NCBI RefSeq assembly: GCF_038148855.1
Contig: NZ_JBBVGR010000006.1
Span: 186,001-250,000, forward strand
Direction: 5' to 3'
DNA length: 64,000 nt
DNA from: Phycobacter sedimenti
Lineage (GTDB): Bacteria; Pseudomonadota; Alphaproteobacteria; Rhodobacterales; Rhodobacteraceae
Shown here: positions 16,358 through 25,200 of the stretch, one piece after another
Numbering within the stretch: position 1 is the stretch's first letter
How the letters are laid out: each line of letters opens with the position of its first letter
Translations under genes and position numbers: made by a program
The notes under the pieces: generated by a model
Seen by the model: the letters and a program-made list of their open reading frames with translations, nothing else
Told to the model about the DNA's origin: nothing
Database searches by the model: none

Positions 16358-17865
16358 TGAGCGATCTGGCCAGCAATATCGAAAAACTCAGCAGCTATCT
16401 GGCGCGCTTCAAGGACACCGGTATCCAGAACCGCATCGCCGGGCAGGACACGGCTGGCGCAGGCGGGGTGTTCCAGTCGACCTCTCCGGTGGACAAGAGC
16501 GTGATCTGCGACGTGGCCCGCAGCACCGAAAGCGACGTGGACCAGGCCGCCGCCGCTGCCAAGGCTGCTTTCCCCGCATGGCGCGACATGCCCGCCACCG
16601 AACGGCGCAAGATCCTGCTGCGTATTGCCGATGCGATCGAGGCGCGCGCCGAAGAAATCGCCCTGTGCGAATGCTGGGACACCGGCCAGACCCTGCGTTT
16701 CATGTCCAAGGCGGCCCTGCGCGGGGCGGAGAACTTTCGCTATTTCGCCGATCAGGTGGTTCAGGCCCGCGATGGCCAGCACCTGAAATCGCCAACCCTG
16801 ATGAACATCACCACCCGCGTGCCGATTGGCCCGGTGGGGGTGATCACGCCCTGGAACACACCCTTCATGCTGTCCACCTGGAAGATTGCGCCTGCGCTGG
16901 CGGCGGGTTGCACCGTGGTGCACAAACCGGCCGAGGATTCGCCGCTGACCGCGCGCCTGCTGGTCGAGATCGCCGAAGAGGCGGGCCTTCCGCCGGGGGT
17001 CCTCAACACCGTCAACGGCTACGGCGAAGACGCAGGAAAACGCCTGACCGAACATCCCGACATCAGGGCCATCGCCTTTGTCGGAGAAAGCCGCACCGGG
17101 TCTCTCATCACCAAACAGGGCGCAGACACGCTGAAACGGGTGCATCTGGAGCTGGGCGGCAAGAACCCGGTGATCGTCTTTGACGACGCCGATCTGGACC
17201 GCGCACTGGATGCGGTGATCTTCATGATCTATTCGATCAATGGCGAACGCTGCACGTCCTCCTCGCGCCTTTTGGTGCAGGACAGCATTCGCGAAGAGTT
17301 CGAGGCCAGGCTGGTCGAGCGCGTGAACCGGATCAAGGTCGGTCACCCGCTGGATCCCGCCAGCGAGATCGGTCCGCTGATCAGTAAAACACACTATGAC
17401 AAGGTGACCTCGTACTTCGACATCGCCCGCGAAGATGGCGCCACCATCGCGGCCGGTGGTGAGGCCATCGGGGATGAGGGCTATTTCATCCGACCCACCC
17501 TGTTCACCGGCGCGGACAACCAGATGCGCATCGCACGGGAGGAAATCTTTGGCCCGGTGCTGACCTCGATCCCGTTCACGACCGAGGACGAAGCGCTGGA
17601 GATCGCCAATGACACCCAATACGGGCTGACCGGCTATGTCTGGACCAATGATCTGACCCGCGCGCTGCGCTTTACCGACCGGCTGGAGGCGGGGATGATC
17701 TGGGTGAACAGCGAAAACGTGCGCCACCTGCCCACCCCCTTTGGCGGGGTCAAGGCTTCCGGCATTGGCCGCGACGGCGGCGACTGGAGCTTCGAGTTCT
17801 ATATGGAGCAGAAACACATCGGTTTCGCCACCGGCCAGCACAAGATCACGCGCCTCGGCGCCTGA
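16357..17865 (+). CDS. hpaE: 5-carboxymethyl-2-hydroxymuconate semialdehyde dehydrogenase
   Basis: A 502-residue NAD-dependent aldehyde dehydrogenase oxidising the ring-cleavage product semialdehyde to 5-carboxymethyl-2-hydroxymuconate. ITPWNTPFMLSTWK is the cofactor-binding strand, LELGGKNPVIVF carries the general-base Glu, and NGERCTSSSRLL the catalytic Cys. EEIFGPVL is also conserved. The start at 16357, overlapping the hpaF stop, is preferred over an in-frame ATG at 16315 that lies inside hpaF. Its place between hpaF and two ring-cleaving dioxygenases fixes the substrate with good confidence. Confidence 0.94.
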   Translation: MSDLASNIEKLSSYLARFKDTGIQNRIAGQDTAGAGGVFQSTSPVDKSVICDVARSTESDVDQAAAAAKAAFPAWRDMPATERRKILLRIADAIEARAEEIALCECWDTGQTLRFMSKAALRGAENFRYFADQVVQARDGQHLKSPTLMNITTRVPIGPVGVITPWNTPFMLSTWKIAPALAAGCTVVHKPAEDSPLTARLLVEIAEEAGLPPGVLNTVNGYGEDAGKRLTEHPDIRAIAFVGESRTGSLITKQGADTLKRVHLELGGKNPVIVFDDADLDRALDAVIFMIYSINGERCTSSSRLLVQDSIREEFEARLVERVNRIKVGHPLDPASEIGPLISKTHYDKVTSYFDIAREDGATIAAGGEAIGDEGYFIRPTLFTGADNQMRIAREEIFGPVLTSIPFTTEDEALEIANDTQYGLTGYVWTNDLTRALRFTDRLEAGMIWVNSENVRHLPTPFGGVKASGIGRDGGDWSFEFYMEQKHIGFATGQHKITRLGA

Positions 17866-17909
17866 TCGCCCTTTCGGAAACGCGCACAACCTTTCGGGAG
17901 GAGAGACCC

Positions 17910-18761
17910 ATGGGAGAGATCGTTCTCGCCGCCAAGATGACCCACGTGCCCACCATGCTCATGTCCGAGCAGGAGGGTCCCATCAAGGGCACCCGCCAGC
18001 CCGCGATCGACGGACACTATGAGATCGCCCGCCGCGCCAAGGCGCTTGGTGCCGATACCGTGGTGATCTGCGACACCCATTGGGTGATCAACGCGGGCTT
18101 TCACATCAACGCCAACAAACGTTTCGAGGGGCTGTTCACCTCGAACGAGTTCCCGCAGTTTATCCAGAACCTGCCTTATGCCTATGACGGCAACCCCGGG
18201 CTGGGTGATGCGATTGCCAAGGAAGCCTCGGACCGGGGTGCCTATACGCTGGCGCATCATCTGGACAGTCTGGAACTGGAGTATGGAACCCTTGTGCCGA
18301 TGCGTTTCATGAGCCGCGAGCACGACATGAAGGTCGTCTCTGTCGCGGCCTGGGCCACGGTGCATGGCCACGACGAAAGCCGCATTGTAGGTCAGGCGAT
18401 CCGCGCCGCCGTGGAGGACTCAAACAGCAAGGTGCTGCTGGTCGCCTCTGGCTCACTCTCGCACAAGATCTGGGCCAACAAGGATTACGCCGCCAACAAT
18501 GGCACCTTCACCATCAGTTCCGAGTTCAATCGCCAGATGGACCTGCATGTGCTGGAGATGTGGAAAAACGGCGATCACGCGACCTTCCTGAAAATGCTTG
18601 GCGAATACGCCCAGTTCTGCTGCGGCGAAGGGTCGATGCACGACACGGCGATGCTCTATGGCGCGCTGGGATGGGATGACTATGATGGCAAATGCGAGGT
18701 GGTGACGCCCTATTTCCCCAGCTCCGGCACCGGCCAGACAAATGTGATTTTCCCGGTCTGA
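17910..18761 (+). CDS. hpaD: 3,4-dihydroxyphenylacetate 2,3-dioxygenase, class III (LigB) type
   Basis: A 283-residue extradiol dioxygenase of the LigB superfamily that opens the homoprotocatechuate ring between C2 and C3, the same length as the E. coli HpaD/HpcB enzyme. His12 in KMTHVPTM and His57 in CDTHWV are the expected iron ligands, with the acidic ligand probably in CCGEGSMHDTAML. SGSLSHKIW holds the catalytic His region. A GGGAGGAG ribosome site precedes the start. Remarkably it is followed directly by a second, unrelated dioxygenase for the same reaction. Confidence 0.93.
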   Translation: MGEIVLAAKMTHVPTMLMSEQEGPIKGTRQPAIDGHYEIARRAKALGADTVVICDTHWVINAGFHINANKRFEGLFTSNEFPQFIQNLPYAYDGNPGLGDAIAKEASDRGAYTLAHHLDSLELEYGTLVPMRFMSREHDMKVVSVAAWATVHGHDESRIVGQAIRAAVEDSNSKVLLVASGSLSHKIWANKDYAANNGTFTISSEFNRQMDLHVLEMWKNGDHATFLKMLGEYAQFCCGEGSMHDTAMLYGALGWDDYDGKCEVVTPYFPSSGTGQTNVIFPV

Positions 18762-18787
18762 GCACCGGTCCAAACAAGGAGGCACCA

Positions 18788-19768
18788 ATGCCCGTTCCCG
18801 CCCCCGTACTCTACCCGCCTTTCAACATCCTCCGCCTCAGCCACGTGGAGTACGCGGTGACGGACCTTGCCGCCAGCCGCGCCTTTTACGTGGACACGCT
18901 GGGCCTGCAGGTGACGGATGAGGACGAGAGCCGCATCTACCTGCGCGCAATGGAGGAACGCGGCCATCACTGCATCGTTCTGGTGCAGGCGGACGCGCCG
19001 TCGGTGGCGGTTCTGGGGTTCAAACTGTTCGACGAACCGGATCTGGATAAGGCCGCCGATTTCTTTGCCGCCAAGGGCCTGCCGGTGGAGTGGGTCGAGC
19101 GCCCGCACATGGGCCGCACATTGCGCACCCGCGATCCCTGGGGCATCCCGCTGGAGTTCTACGTCAAGATGGACCGGCTGGAGCCGATCCACCAGAAATA
19201 CAGGCTCTATAACGGGGTAAAACCGCTCCGCATCGACCATTTCAACATGTTCTCGGCCGATGTGGATGCCAGCGTCGCCTTCTACAACGAGATCGGGTTC
19301 CGCGTCACCGAATACACCGAGGATGACGACAGCGCCAAAGTCTGGGCCGCCTGGATGCACCGCAAGGGCGGCGTGCATGATGTGGCCTTTACCAACGGGC
19401 TGGGCCCGCGCCTGCATCACACCGCCTTTTGGGTGCCGACCCCGATGGCGATCATCGACCTGCTCGATCTGATGGCCACCACCGGTTATGTGGAGAATAT
19501 CGAGCGCGGCCCCGGTCGCCACGGGATCTCCAACGCGTTTTTCCTTTATGTGCGGGACCCGGACGGCCACCGGATCGAGATCTACTGCTCGGATTACCAG
19601 ACCTGCGATCCCGACCTTGAGCCGATCAAATGGTCGCTGACCGATCCGCAGCGTCAGACCCTGTGGGGGGCCCCTGCGCCGCGCAGCTGGTTCGAGGAAG
19701 GATCGAGTTTCGAAGGGGTGGAGCCACAACCCAGCGCCCTGACCGCACAGCCGATCATCGCCCCCTGA
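18788..19768 (+). CDS. homoprotocatechuate 2,3-dioxygenase, type I (VOC fold)
   Basis: A 326-residue vicinal-oxygen-chelate dioxygenase resembling the Brevibacterium fuscum and Arthrobacter homoprotocatechuate dioxygenases. Metal ligands are present: His151 (RIDHFNMF), His211 (RLHHTAFW) and Glu264 (HRIEIYC). The second-shell residues Asn153, His197, His245 and Tyr254 are also kept, at positions 3-4 below B. fuscum numbering, so the enzyme looks active. The start at 18788 is supported by AAGGAGG just upstream; a longer frame overlapping the previous gene is not used. It duplicates the activity of the LigB-type HpaD in the same operon. Confidence 0.88.
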   Translation: MPVPAPVLYPPFNILRLSHVEYAVTDLAASRAFYVDTLGLQVTDEDESRIYLRAMEERGHHCIVLVQADAPSVAVLGFKLFDEPDLDKAADFFAAKGLPVEWVERPHMGRTLRTRDPWGIPLEFYVKMDRLEPIHQKYRLYNGVKPLRIDHFNMFSADVDASVAFYNEIGFRVTEYTEDDDSAKVWAAWMHRKGGVHDVAFTNGLGPRLHHTAFWVPTPMAIIDLLDLMATTGYVENIERGPGRHGISNAFFLYVRDPDGHRIEIYCSDYQTCDPDLEPIKWSLTDPQRQTLWGAPAPRSWFEEGSSFEGVEPQPSALTAQPIIAP

Positions 19769-19847
19769 GACGACATAAGAACAGCCGAGGACCGAGTGGT
19801 TTCTGCGAGCGCTGTCCGTGCCAAGGGCACAAATGAAGGATTGAGAC

Positions 19848-21272
19848 ATGAAATGGGATGAATTCTCGGACTGGGGCCGCAAGGTCGCCGACTGGGCACA
19901 GGACTATCACCTGACCGTGGGTGAACGCCCCGTGCGCGCCCGCACCGAACCGGGCGAGGTGCTGAACGCCCTGCCGAGCGCTCCGCCCGAGGCTGGGGTT
20001 GGCATGGAGGAAATCTTTGCCGACTTCGAGAACGTCGTGATGCCGGGGATCACCCATTGGCAGCACCCGCGTTTCTTTGCCTATTTCACCTCCAACGCCG
20101 CAGCGCCCTCGGTGCTGGCGGAATTCCTGGTGTCCGCCATCGCGCCGCAATGCATGCTCTGGCAGACCTCCCCGGCGGCGACCGAGATGGAAACCCGGAT
20201 GATGGACTGGCTGCGTCAGGCGCTGGACCTGCCCGAGCCTTTTCAGGGCGTGATTCAGGACAGCGCCTCTTCCGCCACTTTGGCCGCCGTGCTGACCATG
20301 CGGGAAAAGGCGCTGAACTGGAAAGGCAATCAGGATGGCCTGTTCAACCAGAAACCGCTGCGCGTCTATTGCTCCTCCGAGGTGCACACCTCGATTGATC
20401 GCGCCATCTGGGTCGCGGGCATCGGCCAGCAGAACCTCGTGCGCATCCCCATCAAGGGCGACTGGCGCGGCATGGACCCCGAAGCCCTTGAGGCTGCGAT
20501 CAAGGCCGACTTAGAGGCAGGATTGCAGCCCGCAGGCGTGATCCTTTGCGTGGGTGGTACCGGCACCGGCGCAACTGATCCCGTGGACAAGGTGATGGAT
20601 GTGGCCGAGAAATACGGCCTATATACCCATGTGGATGCGGCCTGGGCCGGATCGGCGATGATCTGCCCCGAATACCGCCACTATTGGCCCGGCATTGACC
20701 GCGCCGACAGTATCGTTTTCAACCCGCACAAATGGCTGGGCGCGCAGTTCGACTGCTCGGCCCATTTCCTGAAGAACCCCGATGATCTGGTGCAGACGCT
20801 GGCGATCAGCCCGGAGTATCTGAAGACCCACGGCAAGGACGGGATCATCAACTACTCGGAATGGTCGGTGCCGCTGGGCCGCCGTTTCCGCGCACTTAAG
20901 ATCTGGTTCCTGATCCGCACCTATGGCCTTGAGGGGCTTCGGGAGAGGCTGCGCAACCATGTGAACTGGTCAAACCAGCTCCATGACAAACTGGCCGCGA
21001 CCCCGGATTTCGAGATCGTCACCCCACCCATGTGGTCGCTCTGGACCTTCCGCTATGCGCCCGCAGGGGCCAAGGATCTGGATTCGCTGAACCTCGCACT
21101 GGTGAATGCGATCAACGACGACGGACGGATTTACCTGACGCAAACCCGCGTCGATGGCGATCTGGTGATCCGCTTCCAGGCGGGGCAATTCGAAACCACC
21201 GAGGCCGACGTGATGATGGCCCATGATGTCATCACTGAAATCGCCGCCAACCTGATGAGAGGAGCCGACTGA
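19848..21272 (+). CDS. PLP-dependent aromatic-L-amino-acid decarboxylase
   Basis: A 474-residue group II decarboxylase of the DOPA/tyrosine decarboxylase family. PLP is bound by Lys295 in FNPHKWLGAQ; HVDAAWAG (about 261) gives the cofactor Asp. His180 (SSEVHTSIDRA) stacks on PLP, and Tyr324 (SPEYLKTH) is the catalytic-loop Tyr; animal and plant relatives that became aldehyde synthases replace one of these, so true decarboxylation is favoured here. PLGRRFRALKIWFLIRTYG is strongly conserved. It probably converts DOPA, tyrosine or a similar amino acid to the amine that later enters the hpa pathway. Located between the dioxygenases and hpaG in one operon. Confidence 0.9.
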   Translation: MKWDEFSDWGRKVADWAQDYHLTVGERPVRARTEPGEVLNALPSAPPEAGVGMEEIFADFENVVMPGITHWQHPRFFAYFTSNAAAPSVLAEFLVSAIAPQCMLWQTSPAATEMETRMMDWLRQALDLPEPFQGVIQDSASSATLAAVLTMREKALNWKGNQDGLFNQKPLRVYCSSEVHTSIDRAIWVAGIGQQNLVRIPIKGDWRGMDPEALEAAIKADLEAGLQPAGVILCVGGTGTGATDPVDKVMDVAEKYGLYTHVDAAWAGSAMICPEYRHYWPGIDRADSIVFNPHKWLGAQFDCSAHFLKNPDDLVQTLAISPEYLKTHGKDGIINYSEWSVPLGRRFRALKIWFLIRTYGLEGLRERLRNHVNWSNQLHDKLAATPDFEIVTPPMWSLWTFRYAPAGAKDLDSLNLALVNAINDDGRIYLTQTRVDGDLVIRFQAGQFETTEADVMMAHDVITEIAANLMRGAD

Positions 21273-22129
21273 TGCGCTTTGCCACTTACACCGCCAATGG
21301 TGAAACCTACTATGGCGCTGTCACCGACGAAGGCATGGCCGCTCTGTCACCCGGCTTTGCCCATTGGCCGACCTTGCGGGATGTGATTGCTGCAGACGGC
21401 CTGCACGATCTGGCGGTGGCGGCCAAGAACCATCCGGTGACGCACCCCAATGGCACCTTTGCCTATCAGATCCCGGTGCCGAACCCGGAAAAGATCATCT
21501 GCGTCGGCGTCAACTTCCCCGACCGCAATGCCGAGTACAAGGACGGGCAGGAAGCGCCGCCGAACATGTCGCTGTTCATCCGCTTTCCGCGCTCGTTCAC
21601 CGGGCAGGGGCAGCCGCTGATCCGCCCGCCGGAAACGCCGCAACTGGACTATGAGGGCGAGATCGCCATCGTCATCGGCAAGGGCGGACGCCGCATCAAG
21701 GCCGAGAACGCCTATGACCACATCGCCGCCGTGACCCTATGCAACGAAGGCACCCTGCGCGACTGGGTGCGCCATGCGAAGTTCAACGTGACGCAAGGAA
21801 AGAACTGGGACAGTTCCGGCGCCATGGGGCCATGGCTGGTGCCGTTCACATCCGCTGCGCAGCTGGATGACGTGCGCCTCACCACCCATGTAAACGGCGA
21901 ATTGCGCCAGGACGACCGCACCAGCCGGATGCTTTTCCCGATCCGTCGCCAGATCGAATACATCTCGACCTTCACCACACTGGTGCCGGGCGATGTGATC
22001 GTGACCGGCACCCCCACCGGCGCGGGCGCGCGCTTTGATCCGCCCCGCTTCCTGAAACCCGGCGACGTGATCGAGGTCGAGGCCGAAGGTATCGGCAAGT
22101 TGACCAACAGCGTAGAGGACGAGGCATGA
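21272..22129 (+). CDS. hpaG: homoprotocatechuate-pathway decarboxylase/isomerase (FAH family)
   Basis: A 285-residue fumarylacetoacetate-hydrolase-family enzyme. EKIICVGVNFPDRNAEY and LDYEGEIAIVIGK are the FAH signatures, the Glu residues of the latter binding the divalent metal. VPGDVIVTGTPTGAG is conserved. In E. coli HpaG has two fused FAH domains (429 residues) that decarboxylate and then isomerise; here there is one domain, so it may perform both steps or only the decarboxylation with spontaneous or other isomerisation. The ATG overlaps the previous stop (TGATG) and its end overlaps hpaH by four bases. Confidence 0.88.
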   Translation: MRFATYTANGETYYGAVTDEGMAALSPGFAHWPTLRDVIAADGLHDLAVAAKNHPVTHPNGTFAYQIPVPNPEKIICVGVNFPDRNAEYKDGQEAPPNMSLFIRFPRSFTGQGQPLIRPPETPQLDYEGEIAIVIGKGGRRIKAENAYDHIAAVTLCNEGTLRDWVRHAKFNVTQGKNWDSSGAMGPWLVPFTSAAQLDDVRLTTHVNGELRQDDRTSRMLFPIRRQIEYISTFTTLVPGDVIVTGTPTGAGARFDPPRFLKPGDVIEVEAEGIGKLTNSVEDEA

Positions 22130-22926
22130 CCCCCGATCAGCACGCAGAGGCCGCAGCAACCCTGCTGAAGGCCGAGGAGACCGGCCAGCAATGCGGGCTC
22201 TTGTCCCTCGCCTATCCCGGCATGACGCTGGAGGATGCCTACGGCGTGCAAAAGGCATTGGTCGCCCAGAAACTGGCGCAGGGGCGCAGGAAGATCGGCT
22301 GGAAGATCGGCCTCACCAGCCGCGCCATGCAGCAGGCGCTGAACATCACCACGCCCGACAGCGGCGTGTTGCTCGATGACATGGCATTCGACACCGGCAG
22401 CACCGTGCCCGCCGAACGATTCATCCAGCCCCGCGTCGAGGCCGAGATCGCCTTTGTGATGAAAGCGCCCCTTGCAGGCGCCGACTGCACCCGCGAGGAG
22501 GTGATTGCCGCAACGGACTATGTGGCGCCCTCGCTGGAAATCCTCGACACTCGCATCCTGCGCGCCGATCCCGCCACCGGGCAGGCCCGCATCATCACCG
22601 ACACCATCAGCGACAATGCCGCCAATGCAGGCGTCGTACTGGGCAACCAGCGTCACGGCATCGACGCGCATGATCTGCGCTGGGTGGGTGCCATCGTCGC
22701 CCGCGACAGCACGGTCGAGGAGACAGGTCTGGGCGCCGGGGTGCTGAATGATCCTGTCACATCGGTCCTGTGGCTGGCTCGGCGGATGGCGGAATATGGA
22801 CAACAGATCGAAGCCGGGGATATCGTCCTCTCGGGCTCGTTCATACGCCCCATCGAATGCCCCCCGGGCAGCGAGATCACCGCCGATTTCGGCCCCTTCG
22901 GCCATGTCGCCATTTCATTTGCCTGA
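22126..22926 (+). CDS. hpaH: 2-oxo-hept-3-ene-1,7-dioate hydratase
   Basis: A 266-residue hydratase, matching the 267 residues of E. coli HpaH. It adds water to 2-oxohept-3-enedioate. GWKIGLTSRAMQQAL and the metal region PRVEAEIAFVM are typical of the MhpD/HpaH branch of the FAH superfamily, and LEILDTRIL and DNAANAGVVLG are conserved. The start ATG overlaps the hpaG stop (ATGA), so translation is coupled. Penultimate catabolic step before HpaI. Confidence 0.93.
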   Translation: MTPDQHAEAAATLLKAEETGQQCGLLSLAYPGMTLEDAYGVQKALVAQKLAQGRRKIGWKIGLTSRAMQQALNITTPDSGVLLDDMAFDTGSTVPAERFIQPRVEAEIAFVMKAPLAGADCTREEVIAATDYVAPSLEILDTRILRADPATGQARIITDTISDNAANAGVVLGNQRHGIDAHDLRWVGAIVARDSTVEETGLGAGVLNDPVTSVLWLARRMAEYGQQIEAGDIVLSGSFIRPIECPPGSEITADFGPFGHVAISFA

Positions 22927-22955
22927 CCGCCCATACCTGACCAAAGAGGTTTTCA

Positions 22956-23726
22956 ATGCCCGCACCCAAGAACCACTTCAAACAGGCCCTCGCTGACGGC
23001 AAACGCCAGATCGGTTGCTGGATGAGCTTTGCCGAACCTTCCGTGGCCGAGATCATGGGCACCTGCGGCTTTGACTGGCTGGTGGTGGATGGCGAACACG
23101 CGCCCAATGACATCCGCTCGATCCGGGATCAGCTGATGGCGCTCGAAGCCTCGGACAGCCACCCCGTCGTGCGCGTGCCCATCGGTGAGACTTGGATCAT
23201 CAAGCAGGTGCTGGATGCGGGCGCCCAGACCGTTCTGGTGCCCATCGTCGAAAGCGCCGAACAGGCCGAAGAACTGGTGCGGGCCTGCAAATACCCGCCT
23301 CACGGCACCCGCGGCGTGGGTGCGGCAGGGGCACGAGCGAGCAGCTTTGGATCGGTCAGCGACTACATCCAGACAGCGGATCGGGAGATCTGCCTGCTGG
23401 TTCAGGTCGAGAACCGCGCCGGGATCGCGGCGCTGGATGACATCCTAAAGGTCGAAGGCATCGACGGAGTCTTCATCGGCCCGGCGGATCTGTCCACCGA
23501 CATGGGCCATCAGGGCAATGCCGCCCACCCCGAGGTACGCGCCGTGATCCAAGGCGCGCTGCAGCATATCCGCGCAGCAGGCAAGGCGCCCGGCATCCTG
23601 GGCGTCACCGAAGAGGCGACGCAGGCCTATTTCGACATGGGTGCGCAGTTCCTTGCCGTGGGGCTGGACGTGCTGATCCTGGCCCAGAATGCCCGCAAGC
23701 TGGCCGCCGACTGGAAGACGCGCTAG
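22956..23726 (+). CDS. hpaI: 4-hydroxy-2-oxoheptanedioate aldolase
   Basis: A 256-residue class II aldolase of the HpcH/HpaI family, splitting 4-hydroxy-2-oxoheptanedioate into pyruvate and succinic semialdehyde. DWLVVDGEHAPND carries the catalytic His and acidic residues; QTVLVPIVESAEQAEELV, GTRGVG and DGVFIGPADLS are conserved metal- and substrate-binding stretches. It closes the catabolic block; 175 bases separate it from the importer genes. No succinic semialdehyde dehydrogenase is found in the window. Confidence 0.94.
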   Translation: MPAPKNHFKQALADGKRQIGCWMSFAEPSVAEIMGTCGFDWLVVDGEHAPNDIRSIRDQLMALEASDSHPVVRVPIGETWIIKQVLDAGAQTVLVPIVESAEQAEELVRACKYPPHGTRGVGAAGARASSFGSVSDYIQTADREICLLVQVENRAGIAALDDILKVEGIDGVFIGPADLSTDMGHQGNAAHPEVRAVIQGALQHIRAAGKAPGILGVTEEATQAYFDMGAQFLAVGLDVLILAQNARKLAADWKTR

Positions 23727-23901
23727 GCTGCAACGGCATCGCCCTGCGCTGCCACCACACCGGCGGCGCGGGGCGATACGTATTTCCCTGCAATTGACCG
23801 GTTTCCCCCTGCCCCGCTAGCCTGAGCGCACAGGAGAATGACCGCGCACGAGGCCCTTGGACATCTCAGGGCAGGCCCGCGCGGCATCAGGGAGGACAGC
23901 T

Positions 23902-25074
23902 ATGAAACGCGCAATTCTTGCGGGTATGGTGTCGGCGCTCGCCTTGGCTTCGGCCGCAGCGGCAGACATCAAGATCGCCCATATCTACGGCAAAACCGGC
24001 CCCTTCGAGGCCTATGCCAAACAGTCCCATGACGGGCTGATGCTGGGGCTAGAATACGCCACCGGCGGCACCATGGAGATCAACGGCGAAAAGATCGTCG
24101 TGATCGAAAAGGACACCCAGCTGAAGCCGGAGAACGGCAAGGCCTTGTTGGAAGAGGCTTACGGCGATGACGAGGTGGATCTGGCGATCGGCCCGGTCAG
24201 CTCGGGCGTGGCACTGGCGATGCTGCCGGTGGCCGAGGAATATGAAAAGCTCCTGATCGTCGAGCCTGCCGTGGCCGACAGCATCACCGGCTCCAACTGG
24301 AACCGCTATGTCTTCCGCACGTCGCGCAACTCGTCCCAGGACGCGGTATCGAACGCCATCGCGCTCGCCGGTGAAAACGTCCATATCGCAACGCTCGCGC
24401 AGGATTATGCCTTTGGCCGGGACGGGATCGCCGCCTTCAAGGAAGCCCTTGAAAGCGTCGGCAGCGGCGTTGCGCACGAGGAATACGTGCCCACCGACAC
24501 CACCGATTTCACTGCTGCGGCCGAGCGGATCTTCAACGCGATGAAGGATCTGGACGGGGAGAAGAAGCTCTTTGTGATCTGGGCCGGCGGCGGCAACCCG
24601 ATGAGCAAGATCAACGCCATGGATCCCAGCCGTTTCGGCATCGAACTGGCAACCGGCGGCAACATCCTGGCAGCCATGAAGGGCTACAAGGAATTCCCCG
24701 GCATGGAAGGCGCCACCTATTACTACTATGAGATCCCGCAGAACCCGGTGAACGACTGGCTGGTGAAGGAACACCAGGCCCGCTTTGGCACCCCGCCGGA
24801 TTTCTTCACCGCGGGCGGCATGACAGCCGGTATCGCGGCGGTCGAGGCGATCAAGAAGGCAGGCTCCACCGACACCGAAGAGCTGATCGCGGCGATGGAG
24901 GGCATGTCTTGGGAAAGCCCCAAGGGCACCATGATGTTCCGCGCCGAAGACCACCAGGCGCTGCAGCCCATGTACCACTTCCGCATCAAGGTCGAGGACG
25001 GTGTCGACTGGGCGATCCCGGAACTGGTGCGCGAGCTGAAGATCGAAGATCTGCCGATCCCGGTGCGCAACTAA
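23902..25074 (+). CDS. branched-chain-type ABC transporter substrate-binding protein
   Basis: A 390-residue periplasmic binding protein of the Leu/Ile/Val (type I) fold. Residues 1-21 are a signal peptide ending ALASAAAA. IKIAHIYGKTGPFEAYAK and IGPVSSGVALAMLPVAEEY are the usual ligand-lobe motifs. The start at 23902 has GGAGG at 23891-23895; an earlier in-frame start at 23857 would spoil the signal. Because the gene follows hpaI directly and heads the livGFHM-type set, the ligand is more likely the aromatic growth substrate than a branched-chain amino acid, as for other aromatic-acid importers of this class. Confidence 0.9.
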   Translation: MKRAILAGMVSALALASAAAADIKIAHIYGKTGPFEAYAKQSHDGLMLGLEYATGGTMEINGEKIVVIEKDTQLKPENGKALLEEAYGDDEVDLAIGPVSSGVALAMLPVAEEYEKLLIVEPAVADSITGSNWNRYVFRTSRNSSQDAVSNAIALAGENVHIATLAQDYAFGRDGIAAFKEALESVGSGVAHEEYVPTDTTDFTAAAERIFNAMKDLDGEKKLFVIWAGGGNPMSKINAMDPSRFGIELATGGNILAAMKGYKEFPGMEGATYYYYEIPQNPVNDWLVKEHQARFGTPPDFFTAGGMTAGIAAVEAIKKAGSTDTEELIAAMEGMSWESPKGTMMFRAEDHQALQPMYHFRIKVEDGVDWAIPELVRELKIEDLPIPVRN

Positions 25075-25200
25075 ACCCCTGACGATAAAGGGCGGCCCAG
25101 GGTTATGCCTCGGGCCGCTCCTGTTCGGCTGGCCATCCCGAGATGGCCCATTTCCGCGGTATCGGGGCTTACCCGTCACGCGGACAAAGCAGAGACTGAC

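Noticed and set aside
16144..17889. A 581-codon minus-strand frame opposite hpaE
   Set aside because: Antisense shadow of a clearly recognised aldehyde dehydrogenase gene; no ribosome site or domain.
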